DNA from: JANXQG01 sp963775975
Lineage (GTDB): Bacteria; Planctomycetota; Planctomycetia; Pirellulales; Thermoguttaceae
DNA: 64,000 nt
Direction of reading: 5' to 3'
NCBI GenBank assembly: GCA_963775975.1
Contig: CAVZKX010000002.1
Span: 2,542,001-2,606,000, forward strand
Position 1 is the first letter of the stretch. The number at the start of each line of letters is the position of its first letter. Position numbers and translations under genes: made by a program. Positions 35,316-43,651 of the stretch are shown in pieces. Below the pieces are notes generated by a model. That model made no database searches. It was given only the letters and a program-made list of their open reading frames with translations, and was not told the DNA's origin.

Positions 35316-36323
35316 TTAGTTTTGTACGCCCAGCGCGCGGACGAAATCATCCGTCCGGTCGTTGAATTCCAGGCTGCCGGGCGTGAAGAGAAACTGCGCG
35401 GAATCGATTGGCCCGCGAAAACTTACGTCGGTGAATTTGAGGCTCAAGAGGCAAAGCGGCGATGACGTGGCCGCGCCGCGGATATAGTCGATTCGCAGCG
35501 GAAAATAGTCCGTCTGCCGCAAATAAACTGCCGCGCCGTCGGGCAAGCGGGCCGACAGCTTCGCAAGGTTGTAAGGGCGGCCCTTCGCGGCGGCGTCTTT
35601 CTGTTCGGGCAGCAATCGAGCCAGCACGCTCGGCTTCCACCCGCCCGTGAGTTTCCAGACCGGCGCGCCGTCCAGCTCGTCGGCCGTTTCGCGAGCGAAG
35701 TCGAACTGGCCGTTGAGTCCTCGCATCAAGCGGCCGAGACCGCCCAATCCGGGCGCGGTCAGCATCGCGCTGGGCGGCATGTGCCCTGCGGCCTGGTCTA
35801 AAGCGGTTATCGCCCGAACCGCGTCGAGCTTCGATAGTGATTCGCCATTGGGCAGATTTCGGTAGGTCCACAAGGTGACGCCGTTGCAAACTTGCTTGAG
35901 GCTCGTCGAAACCGAGTCGATTTGCACGGTCATCGAAAACTGCATTTGCGGGATTGGGCCCTGTCGATGCTCGCAATAGCGGCCTAGACCCGCGAAGGGA
36001 TGGCCCAATAGTTCGCCTTCTTCGGAGACCTGTGCAGATATAAACTGCTGGCCTTCTACGGCAAGCACTGCGTAGTCAACTAAGGATTGCGGCCTGCTGC
36101 CGCTCGATGGCGAGTTTTCTGATGGTGCATTACGCTGCCCCTCTGCCGCAGGGAGTGTAGGGCTGCGTCGTTCAGCGGGCAAATTGATGGAGGAAGGCGG
36201 CGGAACCGTGGTCTGCCGCAAGAGTGGCATCACTTGACACCAATCCATATGCGAACGCAGGTAAGGCGCTGCGACGATGACCGCCAGCATCAGTGCAAAC
36301 AGGATGGGCAATTTGTTCCGCAT
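35316..36323 (-). CDS. Exported hypothetical protein, possibly LolA-like
   Basis: A 335-residue protein with an N-terminal membrane or signal segment (MRNKLPILFALMLAVIVAAP), then a Pro/Ser-rich spacer and a mostly beta domain (about 115-335; QFSMTVQIDSVSTSLKQV, LKFTDVSFRGPIDSAQF). The general pattern recalls LolA/LppX-like curved beta sheets that bind lipids, but I cannot name a family with confidence. The ATG at 36323 is chosen because the frame upstream (to 36479) lacks a signal-like pattern. It is divergent from the envelope gene series at 36.6 kb. Confidence 0.6.
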   Translation of the reverse strand: MRNKLPILFALMLAVIVAAPYLRSHMDWCQVMPLLRQTTVPPPSSINLPAERRSPTLPAAEGQRNAPSENSPSSGSRPQSLVDYAVLAVEGQQFISAQVSEEGELLGHPFAGLGRYCEHRQGPIPQMQFSMTVQIDSVSTSLKQVCNGVTLWTYRNLPNGESLSKLDAVRAITALDQAAGHMPPSAMLTAPGLGGLGRLMRGLNGQFDFARETADELDGAPVWKLTGGWKPSVLARLLPEQKDAAAKGRPYNLAKLSARLPDGAAVYLRQTDYFPLRIDYIRGAATSSPLCLLSLKFTDVSFRGPIDSAQFLFTPGSLEFNDRTDDFVRALGVQN

Positions 36324-36583
36324 GGCGTTAATTTGCAGGATATGCCGGATTTGCCAAAGATTCGCGTTGTAACAGGACGACCATACACCAAGAAAGCTAT
36401 TCGACCCGTTGAAGCCTTGCGCAGCCCGCGTTCGTAGTGCCGGCCTAGGCTGGACTTCATGCACGCGCTTGCGAACCAACCGCTGCTAAGTCGGTCATGC
36501 GATAAGGCAGACAAAAGGCAAAATGGGGTTCGTATTGTAAGCCGACCCTGCATAGGGGTCTATGTCAATTGAGGGGGGATACA

Positions 36584-37618
36584 ATGAGGATTACGGGAGT
36601 GTTATTGCTTGTGTTGGCGACGGCCTCCGTCGGCTGTCATGCGCCGGTTCAAAACAACTTGCCGCCTAGCGCCATGATGGCCCATCCTGGGCCCGGCGTG
36701 GAAGGCCCGGGACCGGGCGTGCTAGGTTACCAGCCGGCAATGGCGCCGGTGGCAGCCTCATCGCAAATTTACTTTGTCGGCCCGGAAGGGCTCGCTATTA
36801 ACTGGGACGTCACCGCGCCGGGCCGCTTTGATTCCGAGCAGCTCGTCGCTCCCGCTCGCTACAACTTTCCGCAAGGGGCCTTGTATCGGCTGAAGCTGAC
36901 GAACATTCCGGGCCGGCCGGGCGTCGAGCTCTTCCCGTCGATCGAGGTCGCCCCGACGTTGCCGCGTACCGAAGCCTTCCTGGCCCACAACGCGATTCCG
37001 GTGGAATTCACCGACGAGGATTTCGACCAGGTGATGACGGGCAACTTCGTTACCAAGGTTATTTACCTGCCCGATCCAGAATTCCAGGAGCCCGCGCTGG
37101 CGGGCGTCGGCACGCTGGTCAGCACGAAGCTCGATCCGGGCGTCGATCCGATTGTCGAAGCCGACCGCAAGGGCGCGATCATGGCGATCGTTCGCCTGGG
37201 CAACAAGGACCTCGGCATCGCTTCTCCGAGTGGAGAAATGATGGGTGGCGCTGGCGCCGGTCCCTACATGCCCGGCTACGTCGCCGGCGTGACCGCTCCG
37301 CAGTACGGCATGCCGATCACCGGCACGCCGATCGGCTTGGCCGGCCCGCCGCACGTTCCCTTGGGAGTGCCCGCCGGCCTGCAACAACATGTGATGGTGA
37401 ATCATACTCGCGTTTGTTTGCCTCAGCCGGAGACGAAGATGCGCGTCGATGTGAAGCAGCAACCCGGTTTCCACTATCCAGAGCCGGTCAATCACGTCCG
37501 CATCGTGGAGCGGGCCCACGGCGGCGCGGCCGGGACGGCCGACGGCTCCGGTGGGTCACCATGTCCGCCGAGCACCGCATCGAGCAGCTCCGCTCCTGGT
37601 GCTCCGAGCAGCAATTGA
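36584..37618 (+). CDS. Planctomycete envelope lipoprotein, first of three-gene series
   Basis: Putative lipoprotein of 344 residues with lipobox ATASVGC near residue 18. A beta-rich domain (about 60-210; YRLKLTNIPGRPGVELFPSIEV, FVTKVIYLPDPEF) is followed by a Gly/Pro/Met-rich region and a Ser/Ala tail. A strong GAGGGGGG ribosome site precedes the ATG at 36584. Its beta domain is paralogous to that of the next gene. No known enzymatic motif is visible. I infer an envelope structural role. Confidence 0.65.
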   Translation: MRITGVLLLVLATASVGCHAPVQNNLPPSAMMAHPGPGVEGPGPGVLGYQPAMAPVAASSQIYFVGPEGLAINWDVTAPGRFDSEQLVAPARYNFPQGALYRLKLTNIPGRPGVELFPSIEVAPTLPRTEAFLAHNAIPVEFTDEDFDQVMTGNFVTKVIYLPDPEFQEPALAGVGTLVSTKLDPGVDPIVEADRKGAIMAIVRLGNKDLGIASPSGEMMGGAGAGPYMPGYVAGVTAPQYGMPITGTPIGLAGPPHVPLGVPAGLQQHVMVNHTRVCLPQPETKMRVDVKQQPGFHYPEPVNHVRIVERAHGGAAGTADGSGGSPCPPSTASSSSAPGAPSSN

Positions 37619-37627
37619 TTAACCCTG

Positions 37628-37657
37628 GGTTCCCCTCTCCCATTGGGAGAGGGAACC
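37628..37657. repeat. Short palindrome between the first two envelope genes
   Basis: Arms 37628-37642 and 37643-37657 form a roughly 15-bp near-perfect hairpin (GGTTCCCCTCTCCCA and its complement). The AGAGGG in its right arm could double as the ribosome-binding site of the next gene, so the hairpin could tune its translation. Confidence 0.65.
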
Positions 37658-37658
37658 G

Positions 37659-38510
37659 ATGTTTTGTAATCCTGTATCCCATTTACTCGCGACAATGGTC
37701 CGTAAGCTCCGCTCGACAACTTGTGTTCGACATCCGGGAAACCGAGTTGCCGTCGAATTGGCCGGGGTAGCGATCGTGTTCTTGTGTCTGGCCGCATGCG
37801 GCCGTGCGCAGGAACCGGCCGTCCATTACTGGCACGCTGGCGTAATGCCACCGGGAGCGATTGGAAGTCGGCAGCTCCAGCGGGGCGGACCATTGCCGGG
37901 GTTTTTCCAGCCAGTCGAGATCAAGGCCCCTGCTGGGGTCTCGGTCTCGCTGGCTGTGAACGAACAGTTTCTGCCGGAGAAGCCGGCGCCACAGCGGGTC
38001 GGCCTCTTGATCGGCGCGGTCTATCGACTTCGCGTGACCAACATTCCGCGGGCCGAGGGAATCGAAGTCTTCCCCACGATCGAAATTATCGACCGGACCT
38101 ACGCGCCCGCCAGCCATCAGGTGCGATTCGCGGTACCGGTGGAAATCGCCCAGCAAGACCTGGAACTGGCCATCGAAGGCAAGTTTGTCACGCGCGTGAT
38201 TTACCTGGAAGATCCGCATAATGCCTCGCCCAATCGCAGCGGCGACGGTCAATCTTGGTTTGAGGTTTCGCCCGGTCACGATCCCTTGGCCGCCGCCGAT
38301 CAGTTGGGAAGGCCCGTGGCGATCCTCCGCATGGGAGGCCGAGTGCCAAACGCCGGGCCGGACCCGATTTTCTACTACGGTTCGCCGCCTTGGGTGGCCT
38401 ATCCGCCGCGTACCGCGCTGGAAGCGAAGCCCGTTCGCGAGACCTCGGCGATGCGGCCGGCCCCCGCACCGCCCGCTATTGTGCCGCCTAACGGAAATCC
38501 ACAGCCATGA
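37659..38510 (+). CDS. Planctomycete envelope protein, second of three-gene series
   Basis: A 283-residue exported protein whose hydrophobic leader ends in a lipobox-like FLCLAACG (about residues 41-48). The beta domain (YRLRVTNIPRAEGIEVFP, then FVTRVIYLEDPHN) is clearly related to the previous gene, so the two are paralogues. A Pro-rich tail follows. The ATG at 37659 has a nearby AGAGGG; another ATG at 37695 would give a shorter leader. Its stop codon overlaps the next start (ATGA), which shows translational coupling. Confidence 0.65.
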   Translation: MFCNPVSHLLATMVRKLRSTTCVRHPGNRVAVELAGVAIVFLCLAACGRAQEPAVHYWHAGVMPPGAIGSRQLQRGGPLPGFFQPVEIKAPAGVSVSLAVNEQFLPEKPAPQRVGLLIGAVYRLRVTNIPRAEGIEVFPTIEIIDRTYAPASHQVRFAVPVEIAQQDLELAIEGKFVTRVIYLEDPHNASPNRSGDGQSWFEVSPGHDPLAAADQLGRPVAILRMGGRVPNAGPDPIFYYGSPPWVAYPPRTALEAKPVRETSAMRPAPAPPAIVPPNGNPQP

Positions 38511-39787
38511 ACCACACGATCAATTACCGATTGGCGCAGGCTTGGCGGATGGCGATCATCCTGCTCGGCGCGCTCATGCTTTGCTCCTGCCGAACTGATC
38601 CCGGCACGTCGGGACGGCAGTCGCTTAACTCGGAGCCAACGGCGACGGCGCGGGCCACCGATGCGAAGCCCGTAACAAAAATACAATCCGCCTCTCCAGC
38701 CAACACCGGCGTCGTTCCCACCGCTTATCTCGACCTTCAGCCGCAGCCGCCGGCGCGAGACCTCCCCGCAATTCCGGGTGACGGGCCTTGCGTCATGGGA
38801 ATGCCGGGCATGGAAGCCGGAGTTCCGCTGCCTTACACGGCGGCCGGGCCTTGGATTCCGCCGGGCATCGTCCCGCCCTGGCCCGCGGACGAATATCTCC
38901 GCGACGGTGGCGAAGTTCCGCCGGGCGTCGCCGCCGGCAAGAATGGCGAACTTCACGGACTGCAAATGGAAGACACCGTCGCCCGCTTTACCACGCTCGA
39001 CGGCCGCACGCTCATCGAACCGAGCAACAAGGTCGATCTCTACAGCCCGCGGTTCAATGCCGTGCGGCAAGTCGTCGACGCGGAAGTCGACCAGCAGCGG
39101 CAGCGCGGCACCGGAGTGACCAAGCCGGTGCAGGCGATCATACCGCGCACCAGCGAGCCGGTGGCTTTGAACACCTTGGACCAGCGACCGATTCGCGGCA
39201 TCGGCACGAACCCGGCCGGCCAGCTTCGCGCCCGGCTTGTCCATGCCACACACTTCACCGATTTGCTGCCGCACGCCTTCGACATGGGCTTCCGTCCGTA
39301 TGAAAACATTTCGGTGATCCGCAGCGGCGTCAATATCGGCAGCGACGAGCCGCTTCTGGCCCAAAGTTCGCAGGCGGCGATCGCTTGGAGCCATAAGGAC
39401 GCGGTGCATGTAATCCTCGACGAATTCGCGGCCGCCGCGGCGGTGGGCACGCAGACCCCCCAAGAGACCTTTACGGTCGGCACCGCGCCCAATCCGCGTC
39501 TGCGAATTGTCAAAGTCGCCTCCACGCCCGTCGCCGAGCCGGGCGACGAAGTCTCTTTCACTATTCGCTTCGACAACGTCGGCAATCAGCCGATTGGCAG
39601 CGTGCAGATCATCGACAGCCTGACGACGCGATTGGAATACGTACCCAATAGCGCCCAATGCAGCCTGAAGGCTCGCTTTGCCACGCAGCCGAACGAGGGC
39701 GAGTCGCTCGTCGTGCGCTGCGTTCTGGACGAGCCGTTGCCGGCCGCCAAAGGCGGCGTCTTCCGCTTCCGCTGCATCGTGCGGTAA
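38507..39787 (+). CDS. DUF11-domain lipoprotein, third of three-gene series
   Basis: A 426-residue exported lipoprotein with leader and lipobox LLGALMLCSC (about 19-28). A long Pro-rich region precedes a C-terminal DUF11-like beta sandwich (about 330-426; VASTPVAEPGDEVSFTIRF, IDSLTTRLEYVPNSA). DUF11 domains occur in bacterial and archaeal surface proteins and are usually structural. The start overlaps the previous stop by 4 bp. The three genes probably act together at the cell surface; the precise role is unknown. Confidence 0.7.
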   Translation: MNHTINYRLAQAWRMAIILLGALMLCSCRTDPGTSGRQSLNSEPTATARATDAKPVTKIQSASPANTGVVPTAYLDLQPQPPARDLPAIPGDGPCVMGMPGMEAGVPLPYTAAGPWIPPGIVPPWPADEYLRDGGEVPPGVAAGKNGELHGLQMEDTVARFTTLDGRTLIEPSNKVDLYSPRFNAVRQVVDAEVDQQRQRGTGVTKPVQAIIPRTSEPVALNTLDQRPIRGIGTNPAGQLRARLVHATHFTDLLPHAFDMGFRPYENISVIRSGVNIGSDEPLLAQSSQAAIAWSHKDAVHVILDEFAAAAAVGTQTPQETFTVGTAPNPRLRIVKVASTPVAEPGDEVSFTIRFDNVGNQPIGSVQIIDSLTTRLEYVPNSAQCSLKARFATQPNEGESLVVRCVLDEPLPAAKGGVFRFRCIVR

Positions 39788-39789
39788 CG

Positions 39790-39853
39790 AATGTATCCGG
39801 CACACTCCGTGTGCCGCTGGGAAAGACGGCACACGGAGTGTGCCGGATACATT
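39790..39853. repeat. Palindromic repeat, family A copy 2
   Basis: Perfect 27-bp inverted repeat arms (39790-39816 and 39827-39853) around a 10-bp spacer, with the same GGCACACTCCGTGTGCC core as the copy at 1097-1171. It begins 3 bp after the stop of the DUF11 lipoprotein gene. Confidence 0.9.
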
Positions 39854-40047
39854 GTCGTCTGGCGAATGCCAACTAGGCAGCCATGCACCACCTCCGTTCG
39901 CACCGCCTCGCGTGTCTTGTTCAGGCGGTGCGTTGTGCGGGCGTCGTCGCAACGTGTTATCAGATATCATCTTACGTTCATTCCGAGGTGGTGCTTCGGG
40001 CTGTTAATCTGGGTAAACATGGTGCGTCGGGCACTCGCTCATTGTTT

Positions 40048-40110
40048 CACCGCGGATCATGCGGATGGACGCGGATTAGCTTTTCATAATCTTCAAAGTT
40101 ATCCGCGGTG
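40048..40110. repeat. Palindromic repeat, family F
   Basis: CACCGCGGAT (40048-40057) pairs with ATCCGCGGTG (40101-40110). The internal sequence repeats GCGGAT twice more, giving a dyad with several GCGGAT units. Confidence 0.65.
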
Positions 40111-40623
40111 TGATTCATGCTTGAACTCTCTTGCAAATTCCGGAAAAAACCGCCCATTTTGTGGCATTTTTTCCGCCTTTTCTCCAGTTTTTCGCCTCCG
40201 GAGGCCGGAGTATGGTTTTTCGCATGGTCGAAATTTCGCGGCAAAATGGCGTCGTGTCGTTTTTTGTCGCAATTTGTCCGCGGAAAAGCATTTTTGCGAT
40301 TCGTCATCTCGCATTCGCGGGTGGGCACGGCGCCGCAATGTTCAAGGCTCTACCTTCATTGAACATTGAACCTTCTTGCCAGCGTATTGTGTTATCATAT
40401 ATCAACACCGATGTTCGTCAAGGGTTCCGCAGAGTATTCCCGGAATCCGGGCGGGTGCCATTTCTGGCAGTGTAAACACCAGTAAACACAAGACAGCAAC
40501 AATCGTGCCAAGCGCAATGAATCCGCGCGGAGCGGCGATTGCGAGTTTGGAACCGGCGGAGTGCCGAAATGCCGGTCGGGAGAATAGGGGCATTCATGCC
40601 CCTTTTTCGGCTTTAGCCGGAGT

Positions 40624-40760
40624 TAGGCCCGCAGCTTTAGCTCGAGATGATCGATTCCGCGAGCCGCCGCGACTCCCCTCCGTCGCCTCCTCCGCCGCCT
40701 GTGGCGACGGAGGGGGACGGTGCGCAGGTCGATCCAACCCGTGCTAAAGCTACGGGCCTA
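40624..40760. repeat. Palindromic repeat, family G
   Basis: TAGGCCCGCAGCTTTAGC (40624-40641) is an inverted repeat of 40743-40760 with one mismatch. The roughly 100-bp interior contains another dyad-like GC-rich block (CCCTCCGTCGCC and its complement-like GGCGACGGAGGG, about 40676-40715). Confidence 0.75.
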
Positions 40761-41014
40761 GAACGCCGGCGCGGAAATGGCCGTGAACGGCCATCATGGA
40801 ACGCAAAAGCCGGCCGTGTTTTGTGAAATCCCCGTGGGCGTTTGTGGCATTGAAAATAGAAAACGCTGGCCTGACCCCGCGGAGAGCGGAGGCGCTGGCA
40901 CTGCACTCAAGTGGCGAGCACACCGGGCTGTCGGTCGCCTGGCCAATCCGCTATGCTGGTCGGCGGGAAAACTCGCGCGTTTCATCTCGCCACTTAGCCT
41001 TGCCGTTTACCGCT

Positions 41015-41938
41015 ATGCCGCTTGGAATCAACCCATTGAACGACTTCGCCTTTATGAAGACTTTCGGCACTCCGGAAAACCGCGAGTCGCTGATTGGCTT
41101 GCTGAACGCGGTACTGAAGCCCAACTCGCCGATCGCCGATGTGACGATCCAGAATCCGTTCAATTACAAGGATTTCCAGGACGACAAGCTATCCATTCTG
41201 GACGTCAAGGCGGTCGACGCTGCGCGAACTTGGTACGACGTGGAGGTGCAGCTTCAGGTCGTGCGGGGTTCGGTGAAACGGGTCGTCTATTACGGCTGCG
41301 GGCTTTACGTGGACCAACTCCGCGAGGGGGACGATTATGCCAAATTGCGGCCGGCCTATTCGATCTGGCTACTGGACGGTGTTCTGTGGGCCGAAACGCC
41401 GCAGTTTCACCACGCCTTCCGGCTGACCGACGGGACGTCGGGCCGCGTGTTGGACGGCACGCTGGCGATTCACACGCTGGAATTGCCGAAGTATAATTTG
41501 ACGTACAGGGATTTGGCGTCCGACGACCCGCTGGGCTGGTGGCTCTATTGGCTGCGGCACGCCCCGGATTACGAAGCGGATGCCTTGCGGACCGCGTTTC
41601 CGAAGCCCGCGATGCGCCGGGCATCGGAGGCGCTTATTAGTATCGCACAAAAAAGCGAGGACAAGGCAATGTATGACCGACACCAGAAAGCCGTTCGAGA
41701 CCACAATTGGATGCTCAACGCCGCCAGAGAAGAAGGCGAGGAAAAAGGCAGGATCGAAGGCGAGATCAAGATGATCCTCATGTTACAGGGTTTGCTCTCG
41801 ATGCCACTTAGCGACGAGAAGGAGCTTTCCGGGATGAGTCTGACTGAGCTTGAGGCGCTGACGGCCAGCTTGCAGGAAAAGCTCCGCGGCCGCGCGCCGC
41901 GTGACGCGCGATCAAATCGAGGCTTCGTTGCGATCTAG
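41015..41938 (+). CDS. Rpn family / PD-(D/E)XK nuclease-type protein
   Basis: Protein of about 307 residues resembling the Rpn recombination-promoting nuclease / 'PD-(D/E)XK nuclease family transposase' group. The start MPLGINPLNDFAFMKTFG matches the family opening. ILDVKAVDAARTWYDVEVQ contains the likely Asp and the ExQ-type catalytic pair, and EDYAKLRPAYSIWLLD-like sequence follows. The C-terminal third is a charged helix (REEGEEKGRIEGEIKM), also typical. The frame is open another 73 codons upstream, but those residues do not look conserved. Members are often mobile or linked to DNA recombination. Confidence 0.78.
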   Translation: MPLGINPLNDFAFMKTFGTPENRESLIGLLNAVLKPNSPIADVTIQNPFNYKDFQDDKLSILDVKAVDAARTWYDVEVQLQVVRGSVKRVVYYGCGLYVDQLREGDDYAKLRPAYSIWLLDGVLWAETPQFHHAFRLTDGTSGRVLDGTLAIHTLELPKYNLTYRDLASDDPLGWWLYWLRHAPDYEADALRTAFPKPAMRRASEALISIAQKSEDKAMYDRHQKAVRDHNWMLNAAREEGEEKGRIEGEIKMILMLQGLLSMPLSDEKELSGMSLTELEALTASLQEKLRGRAPRDARSNRGFVAI

Positions 41939-42072
41939 GAGCGACTTTAAGCAAGTCCGAGGCCTGAATGTGGAGAACTGGCCGCACTTTTGGTTCGCTG
42001 ACTTATCCTTGCGAATTGCATCGCCATTAACCATAATAGAGCGTCGTCGTAAGTCTCGTCACGGACCGCCGC

Positions 42073-43389
42073 ATGTCGCTCGAATCATTGCTCAATGTCG
42101 TTCCGCCGCGGGCAATCTATCGGCGGATCCCGCTCGATTCGCGATTGAACGCGCTCGGCCCTTGGCAGGAGGCGGCCGAGAAGTTCGTCGTTCCTTCCAA
42201 TGATAACGGCGTCTGGACGGCGCTGGTCTACGCGTCGCAGATCTCGGCGCTCCGATTGCTGCCGGCGCACCGCACGTTCGCGCTGGGCGTACTCGACCGG
42301 AATGCCGATTGTCTCGCCGCGCTCGATCGCGGTCTCGAGCGCGGCCAATTGCAGTTCAGCGAGTTGCGATCGCTGGAGCAAGTTCCCGCGGAAACCGAAT
42401 TTGCCTCGCGGCTTGGGGAGATTGCCCGGCTGCACCTCATTCAATTCCGGCTGGCTTTTTCGGAAGGCGACCTCGTCGCGGCGGCCGAGGAAGCCTTTCG
42501 CCTGGAAAAGATCGGCTACTTGATCTGCTCCGGCGAAGGTCAGGTGATGCATTACCTGATCGGGCTCTGGCTGCGCGCCGCGGCGATTCGCGGATTCGGA
42601 CACGTGGCCACGAATATCCACGCGCCGGCCGCCGTTCTGGAGCGGATCCTGGGAACGGTCGAAGAAGGACTCAAAGCGCCCGATGGCATGGCCCAATCGC
42701 TTCGCGTCGATCTGAACTCGATCGCATTGGCTCAACTCGACCGCACGATCGACAGCGGCAAGTTGCCGCAAATTGTCGACAGCCTGCTGGAAGTCTATTA
42801 CCGCCCGCGCCGCGGCATCGACGCCAAGGCGCCGGGCTCGGAGCATGCGGCAATTGCCGAAGCCTGGCTCGATGATCTCCGTGAGCGGCTCCTTTTTCTT
42901 CTCGACGGACATCCCCGGCCGTTCGACAAAAAAGCGACCGCGCGGCTTATGGGGACGATCACCGCAGAGACCATCGGCGACCTGGAATACGCTCGGCGTC
43001 CCGCATTCTTGGATATCGCCGCGCAATTGCAGGGCATGCGCCGCAAGCTGCGGCTCTATCGCCTGTCGCAGAGGACGCGCCATTGGCCGGTCGAGCTGTC
43101 GCCCGGCGTGCACGTCGATGCTACCGGCGGAATGGGCATGAAGCCGCCCGTCGACGATGATATCGTGGCCATCCAGCTTCCCGCGGAAACGCTAAACGAC
43201 GCGCGATTGAAGGTCTCACGGAGCAAGCTGCGGCGCGTCGACAATCCCGTGGGCCTGATGTTGACGGAGCAGCTAATGGCTTACGATTACGGACCTCACT
43301 TGCTCAATCATCTTAACACCATGAAGACGATGCGCCGGCTCATGAGGCGGCGGATTGCCGCCAAAGGGACGATCCACAGCGAAGACTGA
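42073..43389 (+). CDS. Hypothetical helical protein
   Basis: A 438-residue soluble protein with no signal peptide and no motif I can name. It is largely helical. A repeated Leu/Ala-rich middle (about 60-250) could be a helical repeat fold. A basic tail (KTMRRLMRRRIAAKG) closes it. It lies between the Rpn-like gene and a composite palindrome, with no obvious operon partner. Confidence 0.5.
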   Translation: MSLESLLNVVPPRAIYRRIPLDSRLNALGPWQEAAEKFVVPSNDNGVWTALVYASQISALRLLPAHRTFALGVLDRNADCLAALDRGLERGQLQFSELRSLEQVPAETEFASRLGEIARLHLIQFRLAFSEGDLVAAAEEAFRLEKIGYLICSGEGQVMHYLIGLWLRAAAIRGFGHVATNIHAPAAVLERILGTVEEGLKAPDGMAQSLRVDLNSIALAQLDRTIDSGKLPQIVDSLLEVYYRPRRGIDAKAPGSEHAAIAEAWLDDLRERLLFLLDGHPRPFDKKATARLMGTITAETIGDLEYARRPAFLDIAAQLQGMRRKLRLYRLSQRTRHWPVELSPGVHVDATGGMGMKPPVDDDIVAIQLPAETLNDARLKVSRSKLRRVDNPVGLMLTEQLMAYDYGPHLLNHLNTMKTMRRLMRRRIAAKGTIHSED

Positions 43390-43395
43390 GTTACT

Positions 43396-43511
43396 AAGGG
43401 CTTGTAAAAGAATAATCTGTAGGATGGACCTCCGAGTCCGTCCCATTTTTCGCGGACGGACTCGGAGGTCCATCCTACATATTCATCGACTTATTGTTTT
43501 ACAAGCCCTAA
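43396..43511. repeat. Nested palindromic repeat, family H
   Basis: Outer arms of about 14 bp (TTAGGGCTTGTAAAA type, 43396-43410 and 43497-43511) enclose inner arms of about 25 bp (GTAGGATGGACCTCCGAGTC, 43419-43444 and 43454-43478). A repeat element appears to sit inside another dyad. It follows the hypothetical gene by 6 bp. Confidence 0.85.
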
Positions 43512-43651
43512 CCCGTCAAGTGCGATAGGGGAGGAGCGTCAGTAAGGACTTTGCAAACGGGACCAACGATTGCGGACATTCACCGACTTCCAACGCCCTC
43601 ACCTGCCCTTTCCCAGAGGGAGAGGGGACGATGTGAAAGGCGAGGCGCGCG

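Larger units (their letters stand above)
39854..41014. other. Gene-free, palindrome-rich stretch
   Basis: About 1.16 kb with no convincing gene on either strand. It contains palindromes F (40048-40110) and G (40624-40760), and an A/T-richer segment around 40130-40300 with runs of T and A, unlike the surrounding GC-rich DNA. Short frames here lack ribosome sites, and several are simply repeat sequence read through. Confidence 0.55.

Noticed and set aside
38399..39970. A 523-codon open frame opposite the DUF11 lipoprotein gene
   Set aside because: Antisense to a coupled gene pair, with no recognisable domain.
40047..40338. Two overlapping minus-strand frames in the palindrome-rich stretch
   Set aside because: Lys/Arg-rich low-complexity translation of an A/T-rich segment, with no start context.
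39791..40369. A 192-codon plus-strand frame after the DUF11 gene
   Set aside because: Its first 20 codons are simply palindrome A read through, and the rest lacks any protein-like pattern.
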